This document shows positions 55,023-63,448 of a stretch of DNA of 64,000 nucleotides, in pieces. The translations under genes were made by a program, and so were the position numbers. Source of the DNA: a bacterium. GTDB lineage: Bacteria > Electryoneota > RPQS01 > DYHQ01. Within the stretch, counting starts at the first letter, position 1, and every line of letters begins with the position of its first letter. Location: the NCBI GenBank assembly GCA_030622545.1, contig JAUXGA010000002.1, positions 124,001 through 188,000 of the forward strand, in the 5' to 3' direction. Under the pieces are notes generated by a model. That model was not told the DNA's origin and did not search any database. It saw only the letters and a program-made list of their open reading frames with translations.

Positions 55023-56147
55023 ATGACAGAGCAGATTGAACAGAAGCGGCTAGTTGGCGTGCTGGCGGCTCACGACAGTAAGCGGAAGAATGATTCTTTA
55101 GCCAGTGTATTCAGAATACTTTATAAGATCAATTCAGAATGGCTTAAGAAGTTCCATTTTGTTTTTACGGGAGGGACTTTCGACCGCATAGTACTCCCCA
55201 CAGATGTAGGCAGAACTAAAGTAGATGAGAAGGAGTTTATACCGATCGCCAGAAAAGATGAACAAGACGAAGAGATTCCAAAGGACTTAGAAGAACTGAT
55301 GAAGAAAGAAAGAAAATATGGTGTATCAGTGGATAGTGCACTCGGCGCACAAAACGCTATCATGTGTAATTCAACTCGTCTTCCGAAGTTTAGAGAAGGC
55401 GGGGTCACCCTTTTGTCCTATTTGGTTGTGCAGCAAAAGATTAGTATAGTTATGCCATTTCTTGATCCGCACACTACGCATTGGCTACATCCCGAGAATC
55501 TTGCTCTGATGCGGTTATGTGATTTTTGGAAGGCCAAGCGATTAATGAACACTGGGTCAGTAGAGAAGTGGTTTGTCAATGAGGCAGAGACGGATTCGAA
55601 GCAGAACCGAGAATATTGTCCACCTGACTTGGTGCTTAATAGTAGCGGGGCGCGCGCACTACGAGAAGATCACGGCAATTGTAAAGAGATAAAGATTACG
55701 AAAGTGCTAAACCGTCCCACGGAGTGGCCCCGCTCAATTGACGAAATTGGGGAAATGACGATAGCTCTGATCGCCCACGATGGTATGAAGGAAGAAATGG
55801 TCGATTTTGTGAAGAAATACAGGAGAGTGTTGGAAAGATTTAATCGCATTCTGGCAACAGGAGATACTGGCAGAAAGGTAAAGGAGGCTGCCGGAGAGCT
55901 GAAGGTCTTTCCCTACAGGCCCGGGCCAGAGGGCGGTGATATTCAGATTGCAACAGAGGCTTTGTATGATCAGTGTCACGCCGTGATCTTCTTTACTAAT
56001 CCTCTTCGTCCCCACCCGCACCCTGAGGATATTCGAACTCTCTTCGCTGTGTGTATGATCCAGGACAAAATTGAGATACTCGCAAATGACATACATGCAA
56101 GGAGATGGATGGATCGGCTTGCAGAGAAGTTAGGGATCAGGTTGTAA
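55023..56147 (+). CDS. Tandem methylglyoxal-synthase-like protein
   Basis: 374 residues behind AAGGGGA. Two regions resemble methylglyoxal synthase (MGS). The C-terminal one (about 244-370) keeps the active site: ALIAHDGMKEEM, ILATGDTGRK, GPEGGDIQIA (catalytic Asp) and NPLRPHPHPEDIRTL (His and Asp). The N-terminal one (about 8-190) has GVLAAHDSKRK, FVFTGGTFDRI and DPHTTHWLHPENLALMRLCD, but its GGD is replaced by EGGVTLL and it carries an insertion of about 60 residues. MGS makes methylglyoxal from dihydroxyacetone phosphate, bypassing lower glycolysis. The gene stands alone after the tRNAs, with AT-richer codon use, and the next gene is an aldolase that makes dihydroxyacetone phosphate. Confidence 0.8.
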   Translation: MTEQIEQKRLVGVLAAHDSKRKNDSLASVFRILYKINSEWLKKFHFVFTGGTFDRIVLPTDVGRTKVDEKEFIPIARKDEQDEEIPKDLEELMKKERKYGVSVDSALGAQNAIMCNSTRLPKFREGGVTLLSYLVVQQKISIVMPFLDPHTTHWLHPENLALMRLCDFWKAKRLMNTGSVEKWFVNEAETDSKQNREYCPPDLVLNSSGARALREDHGNCKEIKITKVLNRPTEWPRSIDEIGEMTIALIAHDGMKEEMVDFVKKYRRVLERFNRILATGDTGRKVKEAAGELKVFPYRPGPEGGDIQIATEALYDQCHAVIFFTNPLRPHPHPEDIRTLFAVCMIQDKIEILANDIHARRWMDRLAEKLGIRL

Positions 56148-56409
56148 TGGTAATGCGCAAGCCATTGGACTATTCAAGGCTAGAGGACCGCTTTCGGTAG
56201 AAGTTACTACATTGGTGTCACCGACAGTTTCATGCGTGATATGTTTAGACGGGCTTCGGAATGGCGCATTAATGCGACAGAAGAGGAAGCCTGTCTTTTG
56301 TATTTAGTATAAGTTTGTCGCATCCTTTTGTTATTATTTTTCTTGAGCGTGCTTAAACCGGGAATGCGTCCTACTTTGAAGATATTAGTACTTTCTCTGC
56401 ATTTTTTAG
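56148..56409. other. Intergenic stretch with one short palindrome
   Basis: No ORF is supported. CGCATTAATGCG (56265-56276) is a perfect 12 bp palindrome about 150 bases upstream of the aldolase promoter; its role is unknown. Confidence 0.45.
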
Positions 56410-56438
56410 TTGCATCTTAGAGTTTTTATGTATATATT
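56410..56438 (+). promoter_or_regulatory. Putative promoter of the aldolase gene
   Basis: TTGCAT, 17 bp, TATATT, predicted start near 56445 and leader of about 58 nt. Confidence 0.65.
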
Positions 56439-56502
56439 AAAAAGAAGTCTCGGTCAATGAATCGAGACAGTTCTTTAATTAAATGTTTTCATTAGACTTT
56501 TT

Positions 56503-57573
56503 ATGCGATTGTCGAGCAGCATTGAGGAGTTACTCGGTCCAGAAGCGAAAGACCTGCTCGAGTACTCCTGCAAGGGTATCCTCAAAGAGGAGCTACACTT
56601 GCCCGGTCCGGACTTTGTGGACCGTGTTTTTATTCATACAGATCGCCCTGCAAATGTTTTAAATAACCTACAGCGGATTTTCAACGCTGGGCGTTTAGCG
56701 GGCACCGGTTATGTTTCATGTCTACCCGTGGATCAGGGAATTGAACACAGCGCGGCATACTCCTTTGAACCTAATCCAATCTATTTTGATCCAGAGAACA
56801 TCGTTAAGCTGGCGGTTGAAGGTGGCTGTAATATTGTTGGCTCCACGCTTGGCGTTTTGGGTATGATGTCCCGCAAATACGCTCACAAGATTCCTTTCCT
56901 CGTCAAGCTGAATCACAACGAGCTGTTAACCTATCCAAATAAGTACGACCAGATTGAATTCGGCAGTGTTGATCAAGCGTTTGACCTTGGCGCGGCCGCT
57001 GTGGGCGCCACTGTCTACTATGGTTCCGATGAAAGTGCGCGGCAGATTCAGGAAGTGCGCGAAATTTTCGAATACGCTCATGAATTGGGGATGGTGACCG
57101 TGCTCTGGGCTTATTTAAGAAATCCTGCATTTAAAACTTCCGAAAAAGACTACCATGTTTCCGCTGACCTCACTGGTCAGGCGAATCATTTGGCGGCGAC
57201 TATCCAAGCAGATATTGTCAAGCAGAAGCAGCCCGAGAACGACGGCGGATTCCGTGCGCTGAAGTTCAGCAAGATCCCCAAAGATAAGTTCTATAATAAA
57301 CTGGTGCCGAATCACCCGATTGAGTGGACGCGCTGGCAGGTAGTAAACTGCTATATGGGACGGATTGGTCTGATAAACTCGGGAGGCGCTTCCTTAGGCA
57401 AGGGTGAAAAAGACCTAGCCAAGGTAGTAAAAAAGGCGGTCATTAATAAGCGTGCAGGCGGCATGGGCCTCATCACGGGGCGCAAGGCCTTCCAGAAGCC
57501 GCTGAAGGAGGGCATCGAGCTTTTAAACGCTGTCCAAGATGTCTATCTGTCAAAGGAGATTACCATAGCCTAA
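56503..57573 (+). CDS. fbaB: Fructose-bisphosphate aldolase, class I (DhnA/FbaB type)
   Basis: 356 residues. Class I aldolases split fructose 1,6-bisphosphate into dihydroxyacetone phosphate and glyceraldehyde 3-phosphate by a lysine Schiff base. The DhnA-type barrel shows [24 protein letters not shown] (with the Lys of strand 4), GATVYYGS and, for the Schiff-base Lys, the strand after ALKFSKIP-like residues. [16 protein letters not shown] binds phosphate. No ribosome site is seen before the ATG at 56503. The downstream Trm112-like gene follows after six bases. Confidence 0.93.
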   Translation: MRLSSSIEELLGPEAKDLLEYSCKGILKEELHLPGPDFVDRVFIHTDRPANVLNNLQRIFNAGRLAGTGYVSCLPVDQGIEHSAAYSFEPNPIYFDPENIVKLAVEGGCNIVGSTLGVLGMMSRKYAHKIPFLVKLNHNELLTYPNKYDQIEFGSVDQAFDLGAAAVGATVYYGSDESARQIQEVREIFEYAHELGMVTVLWAYLRNPAFKTSEKDYHVSADLTGQANHLAATIQADIVKQKQPENDGGFRALKFSKIPKDKFYNKLVPNHPIEWTRWQVVNCYMGRIGLINSGGASLGKGEKDLAKVVKKAVINKRAGGMGLITGRKAFQKPLKEGIELLNAVQDVYLSKEITIA

Positions 57574-57579
57574 AAGACC

Positions 57580-57801
57580 ATGCCGATTGATCCCAAATTC
57601 TTGTCGTTGCTGGCATGTCCGGTTACGCATTCTCCTTTAGTTGAAGATGGAGATTTTCTTGTTTCGACCGATAGTGAGACACGACGGCGCTATCGAGTCG
57701 AGAACGACATCCCCAACTTGCTGGTACCGGATTCGGAGGTGTTGAACGAAGCTGCTTGGCGTGAGATTATGAAACGACATGCCGTCGAAGTAAAATCGTA
57801 A
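57580..57801 (+). CDS. Trm112/UPF0434 family small protein
   Basis: 73 residues. The family consensus LACPxCKGPL appears as LACPVTHSPL, so the second cysteine of the usual pair is lost. RRRYRVENDIPNLL matches the conserved middle (YPIxDGIPxLL), and the end VEVKS is short. Trm112-type proteins activate methyltransferases in eukaryotes and archaea; bacterial roles are unclear. It is probably co-transcribed with the aldolase gene and ends just before a terminator. Confidence 0.82.
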   Translation: MPIDPKFLSLLACPVTHSPLVEDGDFLVSTDSETRRRYRVENDIPNLLVPDSEVLNEAAWREIMKRHAVEVKS

Positions 57802-57820
57802 TTACTTTTCAGAACACAAT

Positions 57821-57856
57821 AAAAAAGCCGCGCGAATAAACGACGCGGCTTTTTTT
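57821..57856. terminator. Bidirectional rho-independent terminator
   Basis: AAAAAAGCCGCG (57821-57832) and CGCGGCTTTTTTT (57844-57856), shared by the aldolase/Trm112 genes and the convergent lipoprotein gene. Confidence 0.92.
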
Positions 57857-57874
57857 GTATTCTTTGAGAAATAT

Positions 57875-58816
57875 CTATTGGTTTTTTGCGCTGTCGGTAA
57901 AATCGGGCAGGTATTTTTGCACCACCGCAAGCATGGCTTCATCAGAAGGAGCATCCGCTTCCAGAGTTTCTTCGAAGGCGACAACGGATTTGATTTGACG
58001 GTCGAAGCTGAATTCGAATTCGACGCGGCCCAATGTTTGACCGTTTCGTTTCGCGCGCACGATTGAAGTATTCCCGACTTCCCACGGCTTGTCTGCATTC
58101 GAGCGGAACGTGCGACCTCCGATAATGAGATTTATCATAGGGAAATTTTTTGCCAACGTGCTATCCAAAGCATCACCGCACGTAGATAAAACTATAAGCA
58201 AATCAGCTTTCTTGGCAAGTTTCGGAATCACCTGTTGTGCTGCGGTTATTGGATTTCGCACATGTACTCCCGGCAGAAGTTTAACGCTGTCGCTCCGCAT
58301 GATATTTTTCGGAGCGCATAAACCGACGAAAGCAACATCGAGACCTTTGATTTTTTTCATGACATACGGTGACGTCAGCGGTTTGCCGTTCGCTTCGATG
58401 TTGGCGGAAACGAAATCGAAGTTCGCCTCATTCTGTCTCTGTTCAAAAACGTCCAGACCTTTTTCGAGGTCTTCTTCGGAAATATTCACGACGGAAGCTT
58501 GCAGCTCATTGAGGGCGGCGATTTGCGCTTTGCCTTGTGTCGCCTCCGCTTCCGGACTGCCAAAAAGAAAGTTACCGGCGTCGCAGTACAACAATTGCGT
58601 ATCGTTCGCTCGAATTGTCTTCACGTGGTGTGCGCGTTTGAGGATACCGCCGCTGTTGTGCTTGCACCCGCAGCCTTCTAATTTGCCGTGAGTATCATTG
58701 GTATAGACAATCGTAATTCGTGTGCCTTCGCTGATTTCGGGTTTACCGCAGCCGATGAACGACGCGGCGAGAAGAAGGACTGTTGCAAGGTTCAGTTTTG
58801 AGAAATTGGAATGCAT
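57875..58816 (-). CDS. Metallophosphoesterase (5'-nucleotidase-like) lipoprotein with incomplete active site
   Basis: 313 residues. The lipobox LAASFIGC puts the acylated Cys at about 23, so it is a lipoprotein. The fold follows UshA/SoxB-like phosphoesterases: IVYTNDTHGKLEGCGC (metal Asp and His), YCDAGNFLFG (second Asp), then NISEEDLEKGLDVF where classical members have GNHE. STCGD and GGRTF stand where metal-binding His residues of the LSHxG and GGHxH motifs are expected. The catalytic C-terminal nucleotidase domain is also missing. It may bind rather than cleave a nucleotide, or use a different site. Confidence 0.82.
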   Translation of the reverse strand: MHSNFSKLNLATVLLLAASFIGCGKPEISEGTRITIVYTNDTHGKLEGCGCKHNSGGILKRAHHVKTIRANDTQLLYCDAGNFLFGSPEAEATQGKAQIAALNELQASVVNISEEDLEKGLDVFEQRQNEANFDFVSANIEANGKPLTSPYVMKKIKGLDVAFVGLCAPKNIMRSDSVKLLPGVHVRNPITAAQQVIPKLAKKADLLIVLSTCGDALDSTLAKNFPMINLIIGGRTFRSNADKPWEVGNTSIVRAKRNGQTLGRVEFEFSFDRQIKSVVAFEETLEADAPSDEAMLAVVQKYLPDFTDSAKNQ

Positions 58817-58883
58817 AAGCTTCGCCTTTATGAAGGTGATGCGGATGGTTTAAGCGCGTTTCTACGAGAACACGGCTATTGAT

Positions 58884-58911
58884 ATTTTACGAAATCCGCA
58901 GTATATTTCAA
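58884..58911 (-). promoter_or_regulatory. Putative promoter of the lipoprotein gene
   Basis: Reverse strand TTGAAA, 16 bp, TAAAAT, about 70 nt before the ATG at 58816. Confidence 0.4.
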
Positions 58912-59039
58912 AATGGAATTTGAGAGCTCGAAAGATTTTCATTTGCGGATGTCCTTTGATTTCCTTTGCCTAACATCGAGGGATTCCGAGAGAAGAGTTT
59001 TCTGCTTGAACAAGAACATTTTTTGAGCTTAGATTCTCC

Positions 59040-59068
59040 TTGACTTCTTTTAAGGAAATCGGTAAATT
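59040..59068 (+). promoter_or_regulatory. Putative promoter of the second C25 gene
   Basis: TTGACT, 17 bp, TAAATT, predicted start near 59075, about 50 nt before the ATG. The gap 58817-59125 holds this and the divergent promoter and nothing else I can see. Confidence 0.55.
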
Positions 59069-59125
59069 TATCTTAGCACAGTTTGGATATGAATGCTTCA
59101 GGTTTTGTTTTAAAAGGAGTTACCC

Positions 59126-62100
59126 ATGCGTAGAACTTACATCAGGGCACTGCTCGCCATCGCGTGGGGGTTGTTTTATCTGCCCTCTGTACTTGCTTCA
59201 GATACGGTGCCGTATGGCACGTCTCGCGGAGAATCACTGATGCCGCGAGTTGAGGTTCTAAATTCCCGGTTGGATGAGGTGCGATTACGATTGACGGTAA
59301 ACCCGGCTTCCGTTCCCTCGCAGATTGACTTGAGTGCAGGTGTGGCAGGATTATGGGGGCCGGTTGAGCCGGAGCAAATCGAATTGCCTCGAACGACATT
59401 TTTCGTCGCGATTGCTCATACCGGGACGCCGCAGCTCGAAATCGTGTCATGGAATTCGGAGCGCGTTCCTGCTCTGCCAGTGACGATGAACAACGAGCTC
59501 AGAGTGAGTGAGGCCGTGCGGCTCGGCGAGCCCGCGGTTCTGCGCGAAGCCCGGATTGTGCCCCTGACGATTTTTCCTGTGCAGTATGAAAACGAAGCAG
59601 AAGAAGCCAAGGTGCTCACTCAGGCCGAAATCGTCATTAGAACGGGGACAGATACAGGTGTGAATCCGCTTCTGAATGCACGCGGGCGTGTATCGAGTTC
59701 GTGGATTCCGGTCTATCAGAGCGTGGTAATTAATTGGCAAAATATCGATGGTCTGGACTCGCCGGAAGAACCGCATATTCTGATTATTTCTCCGGGCTAT
59801 TATACGGATGAATTGGAAGATTTTGTGACATGGAAAGAAAGAGCAGGTTATGTCGTTACGGTGGAGATGGAAGGGAATATTGGTGACGGTACTCCTGATG
59901 CAGGTGAATTGCATGACTATATTGTTGACCAATATAACAATCTGACCCCCACACCTGATTATTTGATTTTTGTGGGGAATGCTCAGCAACTTGCAGTTGA
60001 AATGCTACACACAGATGATCCAACGACTATTTTCAGTACAGAGAGTGTGCCCGGTTGGTACACCAACGAGAACTACTTTGTTGCTTTCGAAGGCGATGAT
60101 GTTTTTCCGGAGCTTTTCTTCGGTCGCTGGGTAGCAGGTACTACGGAAGAAGTGTTGAAAATTGCGCGGCGCAGCGTTTATCACGAACGTAATCCCTTTG
60201 GAACAAATCCGGATAATCTTGACTCCGTGCGTTTTTCCAAAGCTTCTGTAACCTCTGACACACAATATCCGTCGCAACCTCAGACGAAAAGATATGTGCG
60301 ACAGATGATGCTTGCTAGCGACTTTGCACATGTGGATACAGCGTTCGGAACGCACAATCCTCAATCATTGATTAATTGGCTTCGAGAAGGTCGGAATTAC
60401 GTCAACTATCGCGGCCCAGGTTGGTCGCAGGGTTGGTCGGGAATTAGTTTCTATACGGATGATATTCCCGATTTGAACAATTTCTGGAAATTGCCGATTG
60501 TCACAGGAATTGGGTGCGGTGCAGCATTGTTTGATGATTATCCTTATTGCTTCGGTCAACTCTGGATGACAGAGGGAACACTGAACCAACCCGAGGGTTC
60601 CGTCGGTTTTCTTGGGCCGTGCTGGAATACGCACACACGCTTTAATGATGTCTTAGATTCAACACTCTACGTCGCGATATTAGAGCACGAACTGCATCAA
60701 TTGATGCCGGCTCTTGTCGCAGGCAATTTGATGTTCTGGGATGTTTTCGAACCCTTCTTCACAATTGATCCGGACGTACGTGAAGTCACAGAAACATCCG
60801 TGCGGCAATATCTGTGTCTTTCCGACCCGTCGCTTCAGCTCTATACGAAAATCCCGCAGCGAATAAGCGTCAACCATCCGCTGGGGATTCCAACGGGAGT
60901 CGTGGACCTGCTCGTCAACGTTCCCAATCTGCAGGTACTCGGAATTGACAGTGTGAAAGTGTGCGCGTGGATAGAACCCGGTAACTTCGTCTTTGATTTT
61001 GCCACTCCCCAGCAGGAAAGTGTTATCCTGTCGCTGATGGTTCCTCCCACATCTGAGTCGGTCTGGTTGACCGTGACCGGAGATAATGTCCTGACATATC
61101 AATGGGAACTGCCGGTTTCGCCGGCGGAGGAATATCTGATTCACAATCAAGTTTTTCTGCGCGATACGACAAACGGCAACGATAACGGTCTTATTGAACC
61201 CGGCGAATCCATTGTTTGGGTCGAAGAAGGACTGAATATGGGAATGGAAACCGCCGATGATGTCACAGCAGTCTTACAGTGTGAAGATCCACGAGTGACA
61301 ATAAATCAGGATACCTCTTTGTTTGGCACAGTCGCGTCCTTTGATTCAGCAATCGGCTCTCCGCCTTTCGAGATTTCCATCTCGGATACTTGTCAGACAG
61401 AAGTTGTTTTAGAATTCCAAGTTGTCTGGAACAGCGCACATTATGGCCCTTGGGTGTCGAATGTTTTCATTCCACTTTCAGTGCCAGCGTTGGAGTTAGC
61501 TGAACTTTCTGTGACGGATTTGGGCGGTGGTCTTTGGGAACGCGGCGAAACAGCGAATGTAGAAGTGCAGATACAAAACACGGGAAGCGCTCCATTAGCT
61601 CCAGCGCAATACATACTGCGCGTTTCGGATCCTCTTATCACATTGATTGACTCAATTGCCGATGGAGGAGGTATCAATCCCGGAGAAACGATTTCTTTAG
61701 GCGAATCAGCTTTCCAGATGGCGGCCAGCGAATACACGCCGAGTGCTCATCCTGTTGGCATGACGATTCATGTCGCCGCTCAGCAGGGAACATATGTGCA
61801 TGAGCAGGATATTTCGGCGTCAACGAATGTGGGCGAAATCGGAGACGGTGACCCGATATCCGATGAACAGAATTACTACTGGGCATATGATTTGGCGGAT
61901 AATTTCTATACGGAACGTCCGGTGTATGACTGGATGGAAATTGCGCCGCAGGCCGGAGGGCCGGGCGATACGATTGATTTCACGGATAATGACGAAACGC
62001 GTCCTTTGGAAACGCCGTTCTCTTTTACATACTATGGAGAAGAGTTCGAGCATCTTTCGGTATCGAACGATGGGTGGGTTTGTCCGGGTATAACGACGCG

Positions 62101-62842
62101 AGCGGATTACAGCAATTCTCCTTTGCCTGATCCATCCGCCTGGAGTCCAGACGGGCTTATCGCCGTAATATGGGATGATTTATGGTATAGACATGGTGAA
62201 ACCGGACAGGTTGCGACCTACTATGACGCGGTCGGTGACAGGTTTATTGTGGAATGGTATCAAATCCGCTCTTTTGCGGGAACGTTCATGTACACATTCC
62301 AGATTCAACTCCTGAATCCGGAGACTCATCCGACTCCGACAGGAGATGCTATTTGGCTAATGCTCTACAATGACATCGCTACACCCGGTTTACGCATGGC
62401 AACTATCGGACTCGAAGATCCTTGGTCGGAAGATGGAATCACCTATGAACACAACGGCGACTACACACAGGGCGCGGCGGCCATTACGAACGGAAGCGTG
62501 ATTAAATTTACGACATCTCCTCCGGTGATGGTTTCCGCGGAAGTGAACCGGCCGGTTGTTCCGACCGAATTTACGCTGGCGCAGAACTATCCGAATCCCT
62601 TTAATCCTGAAACAACGATTGAATTTTCGTTGCCGCGCGCTTCACAAGTAACGCTGACAGTTTACAATTTATTAGGGCAGCGTGTGGCGACCCTGACGGA
62701 TGATTTCTATTCCGCTGGTGTGTACCATGTGCGCTGGAACGGCACCGGCACATTTGGCAATGCTGTCGGAAGCGGCGTCTATATCTACCACGCACAAACG
62801 GATTTCGGGAGTTTATCCCGAAAAATGATACTGCTGCGCTGA
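59126..62842 (+). CDS. C25 (gingipain) family secreted protein with altered catalytic site and sorting domain
   Basis: 1238 residues behind AAAGGAG. Signal peptide 1-25 (LPSVLAS), propeptide-like region to about 205, C25 domain from HILIISPGYY to about 590. Cys464 in GIGCGAAL matches the catalytic Cys. The expected His motif (GHG or HGGH) is NYRGPGWSQGW, with Pro431 where the His would be. CARDB-like modules (ETANVEVQIQNTGSAPL) and a jelly-roll region (SVSNDGWVCPG) follow. The C-terminus is a textbook type IX-like sorting domain: LAQNYPNPFNPETTIEFSL to SRKMILLR. So export is well supported, but peptidase activity is doubtful. Confidence 0.92.
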   Translation: MRRTYIRALLAIAWGLFYLPSVLASDTVPYGTSRGESLMPRVEVLNSRLDEVRLRLTVNPASVPSQIDLSAGVAGLWGPVEPEQIELPRTTFFVAIAHTGTPQLEIVSWNSERVPALPVTMNNELRVSEAVRLGEPAVLREARIVPLTIFPVQYENEAEEAKVLTQAEIVIRTGTDTGVNPLLNARGRVSSSWIPVYQSVVINWQNIDGLDSPEEPHILIISPGYYTDELEDFVTWKERAGYVVTVEMEGNIGDGTPDAGELHDYIVDQYNNLTPTPDYLIFVGNAQQLAVEMLHTDDPTTIFSTESVPGWYTNENYFVAFEGDDVFPELFFGRWVAGTTEEVLKIARRSVYHERNPFGTNPDNLDSVRFSKASVTSDTQYPSQPQTKRYVRQMMLASDFAHVDTAFGTHNPQSLINWLREGRNYVNYRGPGWSQGWSGISFYTDDIPDLNNFWKLPIVTGIGCGAALFDDYPYCFGQLWMTEGTLNQPEGSVGFLGPCWNTHTRFNDVLDSTLYVAILEHELHQLMPALVAGNLMFWDVFEPFFTIDPDVREVTETSVRQYLCLSDPSLQLYTKIPQRISVNHPLGIPTGVVDLLVNVPNLQVLGIDSVKVCAWIEPGNFVFDFATPQQESVILSLMVPPTSESVWLTVTGDNVLTYQWELPVSPAEEYLIHNQVFLRDTTNGNDNGLIEPGESIVWVEEGLNMGMETADDVTAVLQCEDPRVTINQDTSLFGTVASFDSAIGSPPFEISISDTCQTEVVLEFQVVWNSAHYGPWVSNVFIPLSVPALELAELSVTDLGGGLWERGETANVEVQIQNTGSAPLAPAQYILRVSDPLITLIDSIADGGGINPGETISLGESAFQMAASEYTPSAHPVGMTIHVAAQQGTYVHEQDISASTNVGEIGDGDPISDEQNYYWAYDLADNFYTERPVYDWMEIAPQAGGPGDTIDFTDNDETRPLETPFSFTYYGEEFEHLSVSNDGWVCPGITTRADYSNSPLPDPSAWSPDGLIAVIWDDLWYRHGETGQVATYYDAVGDRFIVEWYQIRSFAGTFMYTFQIQLLNPETHPTPTGDAIWLMLYNDIATPGLRMATIGLEDPWSEDGITYEHNGDYTQGAAAITNGSVIKFTTSPPVMVSAEVNRPVVPTEFTLAQNYPNPFNPETTIEFSLPRASQVTLTVYNLLGQRVATLTDDFYSAGVYHVRWNGTGTFGNAVGSGVYIYHAQTDFGSLSRKMILLR

Positions 62843-62881
62843 TACTTCGCCGGAATTTAATCGATTTTTATGACGTATTAG

Positions 62882-62903
62882 GCAGGACGCTCCCGTGTTC
62901 TGC
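62882..62903. repeat. Hairpin with TCCC loop, partner of 12795-12816
   Basis: GCAGGACGC, TCCC, GTGTTCTGC: nine pairs with two G-T wobbles, and an outer GGCAG...CTTGCC can pair around it. A possible partial right arm of the long element (TTCGCCGGAATTT) lies at 62848-62860. Confidence 0.5.
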
Positions 62904-62976
62904 GCTTGCCGCACATCGATAGTTCACCGCAAGACACATTTTTCAAAATAAAAATCCAAACAGGAGAGAGAAAAAA

Positions 62977-63369
62977 ATGGCGAAAAAATGGACTCCTTCC
63001 GAAGAAAAATTCCTTTTGGACAATTATGGCAAAGTGCCCATGAACGAACTTGCCGAGCGATTCGGCGTCACGAGGAAATCGATTTCAGCCAAGCTCGACA
63101 AATTGCGGGCGGCGTATGGTATAAAACCGGTTGCCTCACGGGAACGCGGTGTTGAACCGCTGCCGGTTTCGACACCTGCAAAGAAAGCAGCGGTTAAACC
63201 TGCTCCGCCGGCGCGCACTCCGCGACCACGCAAGCCGGTTCAAGCGGCTCCTCCAACGGAACCCGTTGACACATCCGCTTTCGGTTCGAAGGTGCCTTCC
63301 GGGTTGTTTATCAAAACCGACGAAGGATGGAAACCGATTCTCGTTGACAAAGACAAAATCACGCAGTAA
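62977..63369 (+). CDS. Small SANT/Myb- or HTH-like DNA-binding protein with Pro/Ala-rich linker
   Basis: 130 residues behind GGAGAGAG. Residues 4-50 (WTPSEEKFLLDNYGKVPM, then ELAERFGVTRKSISAKLDKL) match SANT/Myb-like or GcrA-like helix-turn-helix segments, with the recognition helix at VTRKSISAKLDKL. A basic Pro/Ala/Lys linker covers about 55-95. The end (GLFIKTDEGWKPILVDKDK) may form a short beta hairpin. It probably binds DNA as a nucleoid- or regulation-related factor; the target is unknown. It stands alone before a terminator. Confidence 0.75.
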   Translation: MAKKWTPSEEKFLLDNYGKVPMNELAERFGVTRKSISAKLDKLRAAYGIKPVASRERGVEPLPVSTPAKKAAVKPAPPARTPRPRKPVQAAPPTEPVDTSAFGSKVPSGLFIKTDEGWKPILVDKDKITQ

Positions 63370-63389
63370 AACATGAGACTGCTTATTTA

Positions 63390-63436
63390 CGGCGCTGCCG
63401 ATTCCTTTTTAGCGGTTTCGACGGCGCCGTTTTTTT
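63390..63436 (+). terminator. Rho-independent terminator
   Basis: ACGGCGC (63390-63396) pairs with GCGCCGT (63424-63430) around an inner CCG/CGG, followed by TTTTTT. Confidence 0.8.
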
Positions 63437-63448
63437 CAGGAATTGTTA

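Noticed and set aside
54638-56147. Genomic island inserted at a tRNA gene
   Set aside because: No integrase, no direct repeat of a tRNA 3' end and no phage genes are seen; only one gene of unusual composition follows.
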